Notes: generated by a model from the letters alone, not told the origin. A stretch of 64,000 nt of DNA from Chloroflexota bacterium (GCA_020161265.1 JAIUOC010000004.1:186001-250000); one strand, 5' to 3'. Numbered from the stretch's first letter, positions 7,903 through 16,055 are shown. Numbers and translations: made by a program.

Positions 7903-9987
7903 TCATGTCAAATGTTTGTAACGCAATAATCGGGCTGAATTGGCCATAATGCCTAAATCGGGTAGCGATTGGGCGGCGGCAGCCAAAACAGGTGGTAAGA
8001 TTCCCAAGGCGGCCAAACTAAGGCCAATCACGTTATAGGCCACGGTAAAGCCAAGATTGCCCTTAACGATCCGCATGGTGCGTAAAGCCAAGGCCAAAGC
8101 TTGCGGAATTAAGCTCCAATCATCGCGCAATAAGGCGATATGCGCAGCATCAAGGGCAACCGCCGTGCCCGCCACACCCATCGCAATTCCAACATGGGCT
8201 TGAGCCAAAGCTGGAGCATCATTCACGCCATCGCCAATCATCACTACATGGTGGCCTTGCGCTTGGTAACGACGCACAATTGCTAATTTATCGGCGGGCA
8301 ATAATTCAGCTTGATAGCCAATACCTAATTGCTCGGCAATATTGGCTGCGACTGACAGATTATCACCAGTCAAGATTTCAATTGTCTCAATACCCAAACG
8401 CCGTAATTGAGCAATCGCCGGGGCAACATCAGCTCGCAAGCGATCAGCACAGGCAATTAATCCCAATACTTGCTGTTCGCGCAATACCCAAATCACGGTT
8501 TGACCCTGCTGTTCTAGCGCGGTGGCCTGAGTTTGTAAGGGATGTTCGCCCAGCAACCGTCGATGCCCAACAACCACGCTTTGAGCCTCGATCACCGCTT
8601 GTACGCCCGACCCCGCCAGTGACTTAAATTCACTAATTTGGGGAAGGTCAATTGCTTGATCACGGGCAGCTTGCACAATCGCCTTAGCCAAGGGATGCTC
8701 GGAATCTTGCTCGGCTGCCGCTGCCCAGCGCAAAACCTCGGCCTCATTCGTTGCAGCATGCACCACAACCTGACTCACCGCAGGCTGGCCATGGGTCAAC
8801 GTACCAGTTTTATCAATGAGTACCACACTCGTTTTGGCTAGTGCTTCGAGATATTTACCACCTTTGATCAAGATGCCCTGTTTAGCTGCTGCGCCAATCG
8901 TCGCGAGCATAGCGATCGGTGTAGCTAGGGCAAATGAGCATGAACATGCCACCAACAGCACCGCCGCCGTTGCCAAGGGATCACGCTGAATCACAAAGGT
9001 CAACAAGGCAATCAGCGCCACAACTGGCAGATAATAGCCCGAAAAAGCATCGCCAATCCGTTGAATTTCGGCTTTTTGCGATTCAGCCTCTTCAACCAAT
9101 TTAATAACATTGCCAAAGGTGCTATCTCGACCAACCGCCGTTGCTCGAATGCGCAAACTTCCCGCAGTTGCCAAGGTTGCGGCAAAAACCTGGGTTCCCT
9201 CAATTGCATCAATTGGCATCGATTCGCCAGTAATGGTTGCTTGATTGATAGTGGCGGCTCCTCGTAGCACTACACCATCCACTGGAATTTGATCGCCAGG
9301 CCGCACCACTACGACATCGCCAACTTGAACTGCCTCGATTGGCAGCTGAATTTCAGTTCCATCACGTTCAACCTGAGCAAGGGTTGGAGCCAAGGCGGTT
9401 AATTCTTTGACTGCACGGCGAGCTTGGCTCGAAGTAAATTGTTCAACATATTCGCCGATGCGCATAAACAGCACCACCAGCAGCGCGGTTGGCCATTGCC
9501 CAATCGCTAAAGCAGCAATCACCCCAATGCTCATTAAGCTGTGCGAAAGCACTGTTTTGCGCCAAGCTGCCTGCAGTACGCGCCAAAAAATCCGATAACC
9601 CGCCACAAGCACTACGGCCACGCCAATCGGCCAAGGAATCCAGTCGATTAGCAAATCAAGCCAACCAAGCTGCTCCCCAAGCACGCTGAAGCCCAACACT
9701 ACAACGACAATCGCACCAAAGAGCAGCAACAAACTAGCACTTGCAGGGGTTAATTTTGGCGTAGCCGCCTGAAGCTGCGGCACCTGATAGCCCGCTTGTT
9801 CAATCGTTTGGACTAAAGCGTTTGGTTCCAGCAGCTGATCATCAAAGGTAATCAGGGCTTTTTCGGCTGAAAACAACACTTGTGTTTGCACCACTCCACG
9901 TAGCTCGCCCAAAACAGTTTGAATATGCAGCGCACAACTTGAACAATCCATGCCGCGAATCGGTAAGCTGATCGTTTGCTGGCTCAT
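7903..9987 (-). CDS. P1B-type heavy-metal ATPase with a CSC transmembrane site
   Basis: The 694-residue pump has an N-terminal HMA domain (GMDCSSC, residues 12-18) and an actuator TGES loop. The phosphorylation motif DKTGTLT is near 393, with an HP pair (SEHPLAK) and the GDGVNDAPAL hinge. The intramembrane metal site reads C348-S349-C350, not CPC, SPC or TPC. The last helices combine a Cu-type YN motif with an Asp in PDLG, as in Zn/Cd/Pb pumps. It overlaps the CmtR-like repressor by 4 bases, so it is translationally coupled to it. Cd/Pb or Zn export is likely; substrate not certain. Confidence 0.93.
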   Translation of the reverse strand: MSQQTISLPIRGMDCSSCALHIQTVLGELRGVVQTQVLFSAEKALITFDDQLLEPNALVQTIEQAGYQVPQLQAATPKLTPASASLLLLFGAIVVVVLGFSVLGEQLGWLDLLIDWIPWPIGVAVVLVAGYRIFWRVLQAAWRKTVLSHSLMSIGVIAALAIGQWPTALLVVLFMRIGEYVEQFTSSQARRAVKELTALAPTLAQVERDGTEIQLPIEAVQVGDVVVVRPGDQIPVDGVVLRGAATINQATITGESMPIDAIEGTQVFAATLATAGSLRIRATAVGRDSTFGNVIKLVEEAESQKAEIQRIGDAFSGYYLPVVALIALLTFVIQRDPLATAAVLLVACSCSFALATPIAMLATIGAAAKQGILIKGGKYLEALAKTSVVLIDKTGTLTHGQPAVSQVVVHAATNEAEVLRWAAAAEQDSEHPLAKAIVQAARDQAIDLPQISEFKSLAGSGVQAVIEAQSVVVGHRRLLGEHPLQTQATALEQQGQTVIWVLREQQVLGLIACADRLRADVAPAIAQLRRLGIETIEILTGDNLSVAANIAEQLGIGYQAELLPADKLAIVRRYQAQGHHVVMIGDGVNDAPALAQAHVGIAMGVAGTAVALDAAHIALLRDDWSLIPQALALALRTMRIVKGNLGFTVAYNVIGLSLAALGILPPVLAAAAQSLPDLGIMANSARLLRYKHLT

Positions 9988-10328
9988 TGGTTCACCTCGC
10001 CAGTGTAACGGGTACAGGCATATACCCCGTGCGCAACATCGGCCAATAAGCTGGCAGCCAAATTAACCAACTCGCCCACCCGTGGATCGCTCAGCCGATA
10101 GTAGACAAAGCGACCTTGCTGTTGCCGTGCGACCAAACCACAATCGTGCAAACAACCCAGATGATTGGAAACATTCGATTGGCTGAGCTGGGTTGCTGCC
10201 ACAATCGCCGAAACTGTCAGCGGTTCGGCACAAAGCGCCTCAAGCACTTTCAAACGCGAAGCATCGGCCAAACCACGAAAAAGCTTGGCTTTCAATTCGA
10301 TCACATCAGTTTGAATAATTGGATTCAT
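9984..10328 (-). CDS. ArsR/SmtB-family repressor, CmtR-like Cd(II)/Pb(II) sensor
   Basis: The start at 10328 follows GAGGTGG; a longer frame from 10391 has no ribosome site. The 114-residue winged-helix protein contains SNHLGCLHDCGLV in the recognition helix, matching the CmtR pair Cys57/Cys61 (CLxDCGLV), and a C-terminal VYACTRY that supplies a third Cys like CmtR Cys102. CmtR releases DNA on binding Cd(II) or Pb(II) and controls a P-type ATPase, exactly the neighbour here. The gene should autoregulate through the inverted repeat at 10342-10369. Confidence 0.9.
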   Translation of the reverse strand: MNPIIQTDVIELKAKLFRGLADASRLKVLEALCAEPLTVSAIVAATQLSQSNVSNHLGCLHDCGLVARQQQGRFVYYRLSDPRVGELVNLAASLLADVAHGVYACTRYTGEVNQ

Positions 10329-10341
10329 TATCCACCTCAAC

Positions 10342-10369
10342 ATATCATTACATACTGATACGATGATAT
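10342..10369 (-). promoter_or_regulatory. Inverted-repeat operator of the CmtR-like/ATPase operon
   Basis: ATATCAT (10342-10348) and ATGATAT (10363-10369) form a perfect 7-bp inverted repeat with a 14-base centre, 14 bases upstream of the repressor ATG. ArsR-family repressors bind such AT-rich dyads over their own promoter. Confidence 0.65.
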
Positions 10370-10408
10370 ATAAATCATGACTGCTTGTCAATCAGCGCGA
10401 TTTGGCTA

Positions 10409-10446
10409 TTGACATTGATTATTATTCAAGTATTCTATTGAATAAT
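10409..10446 (+). promoter_or_regulatory. Promoter and operator of the ArsR-rhodanese operon
   Basis: A consensus -35 TTGACA (10409-10414) is 16 bp from TATTCT (10431-10436). The -10 lies between the arms of a perfect 9-bp inverted repeat, ATTATTCAA (10421-10429) and TTGAATAAT (10438-10446). Repressor binding would block RNA polymerase directly. Confidence 0.8.
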
Positions 10447-10467
10447 GTAATACTTGAGGTTTTGATT

Positions 10468-11148
10468 ATGGAATTGAGCCAAAAACGCCAATTTAAGGAT
10501 GCCTTGTATGAGCAATTTGCGCGGATCAGTCGGGCTTTGGCCAACCCTCATCGGCTGGAGTTGCTCGATTTGCTGACCCAAGGTGAACGCACAGTCGAGG
10601 ATTTGGCCAATGAAACGGCGCTTTCGATTGCCAACGCTTCGCAACATTTGCAAACCTTGCGAGCTGCTCAATTGGTTAGTGTGCGCCGCGAAGGCCTGTA
10701 TGCCTACTACCGCCTAGCGAATCCGAGTGTCCAAGCATTGTGGCTTAGTTTGCGTCAGGTCGGCGAAAGCCAACTAGCCGATGTGCAGGCAGTCGTCCAG
10801 CACTTTTTGGCAGATCGCAGCCAATATCAATCGATCAGCATCAACGATTTATATCAGCGGATCGAGCAGCAAGATGTGGTGTTGGTGGATGTGCGACCGA
10901 GCAACGAATTTGCTGTTGCCCATTTACCTCAAGCCCGTTCAATTCCGATCACTGAATTAAGCCAGCGCTTGGCCGAATTAGCGCCCGATCAGCCAATTGT
11001 GGCCTATTGCCGTGGGCCATATTGCCTATTTGCCGATGAGGCGGTGGCAACGCTCAGCCAACGTGGTTTTGAAGTCTATAGGCTCGATGGTGGAATTGTC
11101 GAATGGCAAGCTCATGGTTTTGCCTTAGTTCAGGAAACAGCCAAATGA
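10468..11148 (+). CDS. ArsR-family regulator fused to a rhodanese domain (sulfide/persulfide response)
   Basis: The ATG at 10468 (after TTGAGGT) gives 226 residues; a longer frame would start inside the -35. Residues 1-100 form an ArsR winged helix (QFARISRALANPHRLELLDLL). Residues about 120-220 form a rhodanese domain with LVDVRPSNEFAVAHL and an active-site loop CRGPYC. The DNA-binding part has no Cys, so sensing is likely by persulfidation of the rhodanese Cys. The gene overlaps the next by 4 bases (ATGA). Fusions of this type control sulfide oxidation operons elsewhere. Confidence 0.9.
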   Translation: MELSQKRQFKDALYEQFARISRALANPHRLELLDLLTQGERTVEDLANETALSIANASQHLQTLRAAQLVSVRREGLYAYYRLANPSVQALWLSLRQVGESQLADVQAVVQHFLADRSQYQSISINDLYQRIEQQDVVLVDVRPSNEFAVAHLPQARSIPITELSQRLAELAPDQPIVAYCRGPYCLFADEAVATLSQRGFEVYRLDGGIVEWQAHGFALVQETAK

Positions 11149-12254
11149 TTCAAACAATTGATGTGACAACCTTACAAACTTGGTTGAGCCAAGGCCAATC
11201 GATAACTGTGCTCGATGTTCGGCCTGAGGCCGATTGGCAGGAATGGTCGATTCCGCAAAGTGTCCACGCCGAGGCTTACCACGATTTAAAGGTTGGTCAA
11301 ATTGCCTCAGCCCTGCAAAACCTCAATCTGCCCCAAAACCAGCCAATTGTGACGGTGTGTGGAATGGGCAAGATGAGCCTTGTTGCCGCCGAACAACTCC
11401 AAGCGCGAGGCTATCAGGTCTATTCGTTGGCTGGCGGCATGCAAGCATGGAGTTTGGCTTGGAATAGTGCTCAACTGCCAACGCTAGCAAATGGCACCGA
11501 AATTATCCAAATTCGGCGCACAGGCAAAGGTTGTCTTTCATACCTAATCGGTTCGCAAGGCCAAGCGTTGGTAATCGATGCCAGCCTTGATCCAGCGGTT
11601 TATCTACAACTAGCGCAAGCGCGGGGCTGGCAGATTCAGGCCGTTTTGGATACGCATATTCACGCCGATCACTTTTCGCGTTCACGCCAATTGGCCGAAT
11701 TGAGTGGTACAACTTTTTATCTGCCCGCCAATCAACGTAGCAGTGGCGGATACCAGCCAATCAGCGCCAATATGCAAATTCAGTTTGGAGCCGCCACAAT
11801 TCAGGCCTTAGCTACACCTGGCCATACCTGGGAAAGCATGAGCTATTTGCTCGATGGCAGTCATCTTTTTAGTGGCGACACGCTGTTTTTGGCGGCAGTT
11901 GGGCGGCCCGACCTCGAAGCCCAAACCGCTGAAGCGCAAGAACGAGCCAGTGCCCTATACCAAAGCTTGCAAACGATTTTGGCACTTGATCCTGCAAGCA
12001 TCATCTTGCCAGGCCACACCAGCAAACCGGTTGCTTTTGATGGTGCGCCAATTATGGCGAGTTTAGCTGAGGTGCAGGCGGCAACACCTCGTTTAGCGCA
12101 AACTAAAGCTGAATTTGTGGCGGGATTAACCGCTGTGCGCCCAGCAACGCCGCCGAATCATCAAACGATTGTCCAGTTGAATCAGGCTGGAGCCGCGCTA
12201 CCCGACGATCTCATAACCCTCGAAGCTGGAGCCAACCGCTGTGCTATCGCCTAA
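11145..12254 (+). CDS. Rhodanese-metallo-beta-lactamase fold fusion, persulfide dioxygenase (ETHE1/Blh-like)
   Basis: The start overlaps the preceding stop (ATGA). An N-terminal rhodanese domain (residues 1-105) has the loop VCGMGKMS. A C-terminal metallohydrolase (about 120-369) has the metal motif THIHADH, a GHTW His, the FSGDTLF Asp and the LPGHT His, an ETHE1-like set that binds mononuclear iron and oxidises glutathione persulfide to sulfite. The domain order is rhodanese first, the reverse of most ETHE1-rhodanese fusions. With the regulator and transporter it forms a sulfide-detoxification operon. Confidence 0.9.
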   Translation: MIQTIDVTTLQTWLSQGQSITVLDVRPEADWQEWSIPQSVHAEAYHDLKVGQIASALQNLNLPQNQPIVTVCGMGKMSLVAAEQLQARGYQVYSLAGGMQAWSLAWNSAQLPTLANGTEIIQIRRTGKGCLSYLIGSQGQALVIDASLDPAVYLQLAQARGWQIQAVLDTHIHADHFSRSRQLAELSGTTFYLPANQRSSGGYQPISANMQIQFGAATIQALATPGHTWESMSYLLDGSHLFSGDTLFLAAVGRPDLEAQTAEAQERASALYQSLQTILALDPASIILPGHTSKPVAFDGAPIMASLAEVQAATPRLAQTKAEFVAGLTAVRPATPPNHQTIVQLNQAGAALPDDLITLEAGANRCAIA

Positions 12255-13458
12255 AACCCATCCTGCGATCAACCAAACTGGCCTACGCGCCAATCTTGGT
12301 CAATTTAGCCTGCTGATGCTGATCAATGCCATGGTCGGCGGCATGATTGGCCTAGAACGCACGATCTTGCCAATTCTTGGCAGCCAAACCTTTGGCCTGA
12401 ACAGCACCACCACTGTGTTGAGTTTTATCATCAGTTTTGGCTTGGTCAAAGCCTTGATGAACTTGATCGCTGGGGTTTTGGCTGATCGCTATGGGCGCAA
12501 ACGAATTTTGGTGTTGGGTTGGCTGGTGGGATTGCCAGTGCCATGGATGTTGATTTATGCCCCAAGTTGGGGCTGGATCGTTGCCGCCAATGTGTTGCTT
12601 GGCATCAACCAAGGCTTAGCTTGGTCAATGGCAGTCGTGATGAAAATTGATTTGGTAGGGCCACAACAACGCGGGTTTGCGGTTGGCCTCAACGAATTTA
12701 CTGGTTATATGGCGGTTGCCATCACCGCTTGGCTAACTGGCTATTTGGCTAGCAGCTATGGCGTGCGGCCTGTGCCCTTTTATCTTGGCATCGGCTATGC
12801 CATCATAGGCCTTGGGTTATCGATTGGCTTGGTGCGCGAAACCCATGGCTTGGTGCAGCAAGCCACCAGCACGAGCAGCAATTTCTGGCAGCTGGTGCAG
12901 CAAACATCATGGGGCAATCGCAGCTTATTTGGAGCCAGTCAGGCAGGCTTGATCAACAATCTTAACGATGGCATGGCTTGGGGCATTTTGCCGCTGTTTT
13001 TCGCCAGCTATGGGCTTGATCTGCCAGCGATTGGCTTGCTCAAATTTATCTATCCAGCGGTTTGGAGCGTTGGCCAACTGATTACGGGGCCGCTCTCCGA
13101 CAAACTTGGGCGCAAAGCGCTGATTGTGCAGGGAATGTTGCTGCAAGCCGCTGCGTTGGGCTTGATTGTCAACACCACTAGTTTTGGTTGGTGGTTGCTG
13201 AGCAGCATTGGTTTGGGCCTTGGCACGGCCATGGTCTACCCAACATTAATCGCCGTGGTCAGCGATAATGCGACCCCAGCCAGTCGTGCCAGAGTTTTGG
13301 GCATCTATCGCTTTTGGCGCGATCTTGGTTATGCGATCGGGGCATTATTGGCAGGAATTATCGCCGATTGGCTGGGCATGGCTTGGGCAATTGGCTTGGT
13401 CGCAGGCTTGACCGCAATTTCCAGCTTGTTGGCGCATTCGAATCTCAACAAAGCGTAA
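12241..13458 (+). CDS. MFS transporter in the sulfide-response operon
   Basis: The GTG start at 12241 overlaps the previous gene by 14 bases, and GGAG lies about 13 bases upstream. The 405-residue protein has 12 predicted transmembrane helices and the MFS loop motif GVLADRYGRKR between helices 2 and 3, repeated as GPLSDKLGRK in the second half. Such transporters often close ArsR-rhodanese operons and may export sulfite or another oxidised sulfur species; that substrate is a guess from context. Confidence 0.86.
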   Translation: MLSPKTHPAINQTGLRANLGQFSLLMLINAMVGGMIGLERTILPILGSQTFGLNSTTTVLSFIISFGLVKALMNLIAGVLADRYGRKRILVLGWLVGLPVPWMLIYAPSWGWIVAANVLLGINQGLAWSMAVVMKIDLVGPQQRGFAVGLNEFTGYMAVAITAWLTGYLASSYGVRPVPFYLGIGYAIIGLGLSIGLVRETHGLVQQATSTSSNFWQLVQQTSWGNRSLFGASQAGLINNLNDGMAWGILPLFFASYGLDLPAIGLLKFIYPAVWSVGQLITGPLSDKLGRKALIVQGMLLQAAALGLIVNTTSFGWWLLSSIGLGLGTAMVYPTLIAVVSDNATPASRARVLGIYRFWRDLGYAIGALLAGIIADWLGMAWAIGLVAGLTAISSLLAHSNLNKA

Positions 13459-13491
13459 AAAGCGCTGCTCGATGATCAATCAAGCAGCGCT
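13456..13491 (-). terminator. Terminator between convergent MFS and dsbA genes
   Basis: A 9-bp perfect stem, AGCGCTGCT (13461-13469) with AGCAGCGCT (13483-13491), is followed on the minus strand by TTTTTAC. It terminates the dsbBA unit. On the plus strand it lacks a T-run but could still slow the MFS transcript. Confidence 0.8.
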
Positions 13492-13498
13492 GCCAGCA

Positions 13499-14185
13499 TC
13501 ATTTCGCGTCGTCGATTGCACTTTGCAAAGCAGCTTGGCTGAGTGAGCTAACTTCTTTGCCATTGACGAAGAAGCTAGGCGTTCCCCGTACATTCAGCGC
13601 TTGGGCATCGGCATTATCGCGCTCGATCTTTTGCATAATCTTGGGGTCGCTCAAATCTTTGGCAAACTGATCGCCATCTAGGCCCAATTCTTGGGCATAT
13701 TGCAACATCAAGGCAGTTTGAGGAGTTTGTTTTTCGCCCCATTCACTTTGTTTATTGAACAGCAGCTCTTGCATTTCCCAATATTTGCCTTGGTTGCCAG
13801 CAGCTTCGGTTGCCGCAATCGCCAAGACCGAGTTGTTATGCAAGGGGAAATAGCGCACGACTAAGCGCACATTATCGCCGTTTTGAGCTAGCACATCCTT
13901 GACAATCGGGAAGAAGGCGCGACACGACTCACATTCAGGATCAAGAAACTCAACGATCGTGACTGGCGCATCGGTTTTGCCCAAAACTGGACTATCAGGG
14001 TAGATCAAGCGCGAAACATCGACGGTTTGGGCTGGTTCGGCTCCAGCTTTGGTCAACATCACCACCGCCACAATCAACAAAATTGGCACACTCAACCAAA
14101 GCAACATCTTAACTTCACGCGGCAAGCCACCTTGAGGTTTGCGGGTGCGGGCTTGGCGTTTTTTGGTAGCAACAGATTTATTCAT
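13499..14185 (-). CDS. Membrane-anchored DsbA-family thiol:disulfide oxidoreductase
   Basis: The ATG at 14185 follows AAGGAG with 7-base spacing; the longer frame to 14329 runs inside dsbB. The 228-residue product has a basic N-terminus, one transmembrane anchor (about 26-46) and an extracytoplasmic thioredoxin fold with the active site ECESCRAFF (CxxC = CESC) and the cis-Pro loop GTPSFFV. This resembles BdbD-type enzymes of Gram-positives, which oxidise secreted proteins and are recharged by a DsbB partner. It overlaps the upstream dsbB-like gene by 8 bases. Confidence 0.9.
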   Translation of the reverse strand: MNKSVATKKRQARTRKPQGGLPREVKMLLWLSVPILLIVAVVMLTKAGAEPAQTVDVSRLIYPDSPVLGKTDAPVTIVEFLDPECESCRAFFPIVKDVLAQNGDNVRLVVRYFPLHNNSVLAIAATEAAGNQGKYWEMQELLFNKQSEWGEKQTPQTALMLQYAQELGLDGDQFAKDLSDPKIMQKIERDNADAQALNVRGTPSFFVNGKEVSSLSQAALQSAIDDAK

Positions 14186-14672
14186 GATCAAGCTCCTTAG
14201 CAGGTTTAGCAAATAACAACGCAATGGTGATGACGCTGAAGGCGACCCAAGCCAGCAATGGAATCGTAATAAAGCCATACCAGTTGATCCAACGGGCAAG
14301 ACACGAAACCCCCGCGCTGCACGGCGCAAGTTCAGCCGAAATTACGCCATAGGTCAGCAAACAGTGATAGCTAGCGACCAGCCAGCCACCAATACTCAAC
14401 GGCAAGCCATACCAACGCATGGCCGGATCGCGGCGAATAATCCCCACCGTCAGAATCAGCACCAGTGGATACATCAAAATCCGTTGATACCAACACAAGT
14501 TACACGGCGGAAAGCCCTTAATCTCGCTAAAATAGAGGCTGCCAAGCGTTGCAACAACCGCCTGAAGCCAAGCCAAATAGCCTAAGTTTTCGCGGACACG
14601 CTGTCCAAATGAAATAGGTATGTGCTCATCAGGCTCGCTGAGCGCCGATGATTCGATTGCAGAGGGCTGCAT
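14178..14672 (-). CDS. DsbB/BdbC-family disulfide bond formation membrane protein
   Basis: The start at 14672 (AAGGA upstream) gives 164 residues; a longer frame starts at 14735. Four transmembrane helices are visible. The first periplasmic loop holds CNLCWYQR (the CxxC that passes electrons to quinone) and the second loop holds a Cys pair PCSAGVSC. This is the normal DsbB layout and length. It is coupled to the DsbA-like gene, so the two form a complete disulfide oxidation pair. A 39-residue N-terminal extension is unusual. Confidence 0.92.
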   Translation of the reverse strand: MQPSAIESSALSEPDEHIPISFGQRVRENLGYLAWLQAVVATLGSLYFSEIKGFPPCNLCWYQRILMYPLVLILTVGIIRRDPAMRWYGLPLSIGGWLVASYHCLLTYGVISAELAPCSAGVSCLARWINWYGFITIPLLAWVAFSVITIALLFAKPAKELDHE

Positions 14673-14774
14673 AAGATCCTTCTTTATTTGATGATGTGAA
14701 TACCAGATCACGACCAAATCAGCCTTGATCATCAACCATGATCAGGCAAATTGGGCAAGAAACTTAATGAAGGA

Positions 14775-15128
14775 TTAAATGTTTTTAGGTGGGGGGACGA
14801 GGAGGGCTAAACTGGGCGAGCGATAATTCAGCGGATCAGGCATCCAATGCAGCTGATCGGCCACCAGAATTAATTCGAATTGCGCAGAAATTGACAGAAA
14901 TGGAGCGGCATGGCTAACACAGGCATCACTTGGCGACTCAGCCGGGGTTGAAATTGGCTGTTCGGCATGATGCTCATCGTTAAAACCTTGGTCTACTTGA
15001 GCCGCACATGGATAATGATAACTGATCAAAATCCGTGGTTGGCATGGCGCAAGCACCAACGGAATCAGCAGCAACACAATTGTGCTGAGCCACGTCATAG
15101 TGCGTAAAATGTGGAATTCATGCGCCAT
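14775..15128 (-). CDS. Small secreted protein, paralog of 15251-15598 (YPC / VPPPK family)
   Basis: This unrecognised 117-residue protein has an N-terminal hydrophobic helix (about 12-30, possibly a signal peptide). It shares with its divergent neighbour a YPC motif after the helix, a Trp-x-x-Pro-x-Leu-Asn-Tyr segment, and a VPPPK tail 2 residues from the end. It is also rich in His and Cys (DACVSHAAP, NDEHH), suggesting metal or thiol chemistry. It is transcribed from one half of a symmetric divergent promoter, towards the dsbBA unit. Small DUF2946-like proteins near copper genes have a comparable Pro-rich tail, but the link is weak. Confidence 0.6.
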   Translation of the reverse strand: MAHEFHILRTMTWLSTIVLLLIPLVLAPCQPRILISYHYPCAAQVDQGFNDEHHAEQPISTPAESPSDACVSHAAPFLSISAQFELILVADQLHWMPDPLNYRSPSLALLVPPPKNI

Positions 15129-15160
15129 ACAAATAACCTAACGTCCTTTTCGTTAACTAC

Positions 15161-15220
15161 ACTATACCAAAATCAGCGCAAAAGGCCAAATTTGGCGTTT
15201 TGCAATCGGTTTGCTATAGT
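15161..15220. promoter_or_regulatory. Symmetric divergent promoter with 26-bp palindrome
   Basis: On the plus strand TTGGCG (15192-15197) and TATAGT (15215-15220) are 17 bp apart. On the minus strand TTGGCC (complement of 15184-15189) and TATAGT (complement of 15161-15166) are also 17 bp apart. Both -35 boxes lie in a 26-bp palindrome (15178-15203) that matches at 12 of 13 pairs and contains a perfect core GCCAAATTTGGC. One dimeric regulator could control both genes from this site. Confidence 0.85.
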
Positions 15221-15250
15221 ACAGGTTGTGGTTAAAGAGGCAGAACACGC

Positions 15251-15598
15251 ATGGCATACGACCAATCATTTTTAGGCTATTGTTGGCTAAGCAGCCTGAT
15301 TGTGCTGATTTTGCTACCAATCGGCCAAGCCAACTACCATCAGCACCCGCTTGGCTGGTGGTTTTACCCATGCATGCCACACATTAACGATCTACCTCAA
15401 GCAGAATCCGAAGCGCCGCTTTCACTGCCGTTTAACCCAATTGCCGAGCATGGGCATGGCCAACTAAGCTGGCTCGTGCCAAATCTCTTGCTCGATTTAA
15501 GCCCACTCAAGCAACGTTGGCGTTATTGGGAAACCCCGGTTTTGAATTATGCCATGTGGTTTCACCCGCGCTACGTGCCACCCCCAAAAACAGTTTAA
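15251..15598 (+). CDS. Small secreted protein, paralog of 14775-15128 (YPC / VPPPK family)
   Basis: The 115-residue protein has an N-terminal hydrophobic helix (about 8-27), then HQHPLGWWFYPCMPH with the shared YPC motif, a His/Gly patch (EHGHGQ), a YWETPVLNY segment matching the paralog's WxxPxLNY, and a VPPPK tail. It is the first gene after the palindromic promoter and precedes a lipoprotein, a polyferredoxin and a membrane protein in the same direction. No known family is recognised with confidence; a role in envelope metal or electron transfer is inferred from neighbours. Confidence 0.65.
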   Translation: MAYDQSFLGYCWLSSLIVLILLPIGQANYHQHPLGWWFYPCMPHINDLPQAESEAPLSLPFNPIAEHGHGQLSWLVPNLLLDLSPLKQRWRYWETPVLNYAMWFHPRYVPPPKTV

Positions 15599-15667
15599 CC
15601 CATTCACACGTCGAATATTTGGCCCAATGCCCACTGCTGTGGGATATTTATTTTGAGGTTTTGCCAT

Positions 15668-16042
15668 ATGCTACGTTATACCCAGTTAATTCTGTTAAGT
15701 TTGATTTTCGTCAGTTTGCTTGGCTGTAGCCGCACGCCCAGCGATGATCCACGTTTGAACATCAGCCTTGAACAAACCCCGAGCACGATGGCGGTGCAAA
15801 CGATTGTGTTGAGCATCAGCGATGGCGCAACGCCCTTGGAAAACGCCAAAGTACAAATCGAGGCCACCATGACTCACGCTGGCATGCCCTCGCAAATTGT
15901 GCCGATGGAGCCGCTTGGCGCTGGTAAATATCAGGCAAACATTGATTTTTCGATGCTCGGCGAATGGGTTTTGATCGTCAACGTCACTGAATCCAACGGT
16001 GCTGTTATGCAACGAACGCTGCCGGCCTTCAATATTCAATAA
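15668..16042 (+). CDS. YtkA/FixH-like lipoprotein
   Basis: The ATG at 15668 is preferred over an in-frame TTG at 15653. A lipobox LLGC (Cys at residue 20) follows a hydrophobic stretch. The mature part (about 30-120) reads as one immunoglobulin-like YtkA domain, with AxVxIEATMTHAGMP and a GxYxANIDFSMLGEWVL strand. Domains of this type accompany cytochrome oxidase assembly (FixH) and copper-handling genes. It ends 13 bases before the polyferredoxin gene, so the two are probably in one operon. Confidence 0.78.
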   Translation: MLRYTQLILLSLIFVSLLGCSRTPSDDPRLNISLEQTPSTMAVQTIVLSISDGATPLENAKVQIEATMTHAGMPSQIVPMEPLGAGKYQANIDFSMLGEWVLIVNVTESNGAVMQRTLPAFNIQ

Positions 16043-16055
16043 AGGGAGTTGAACA

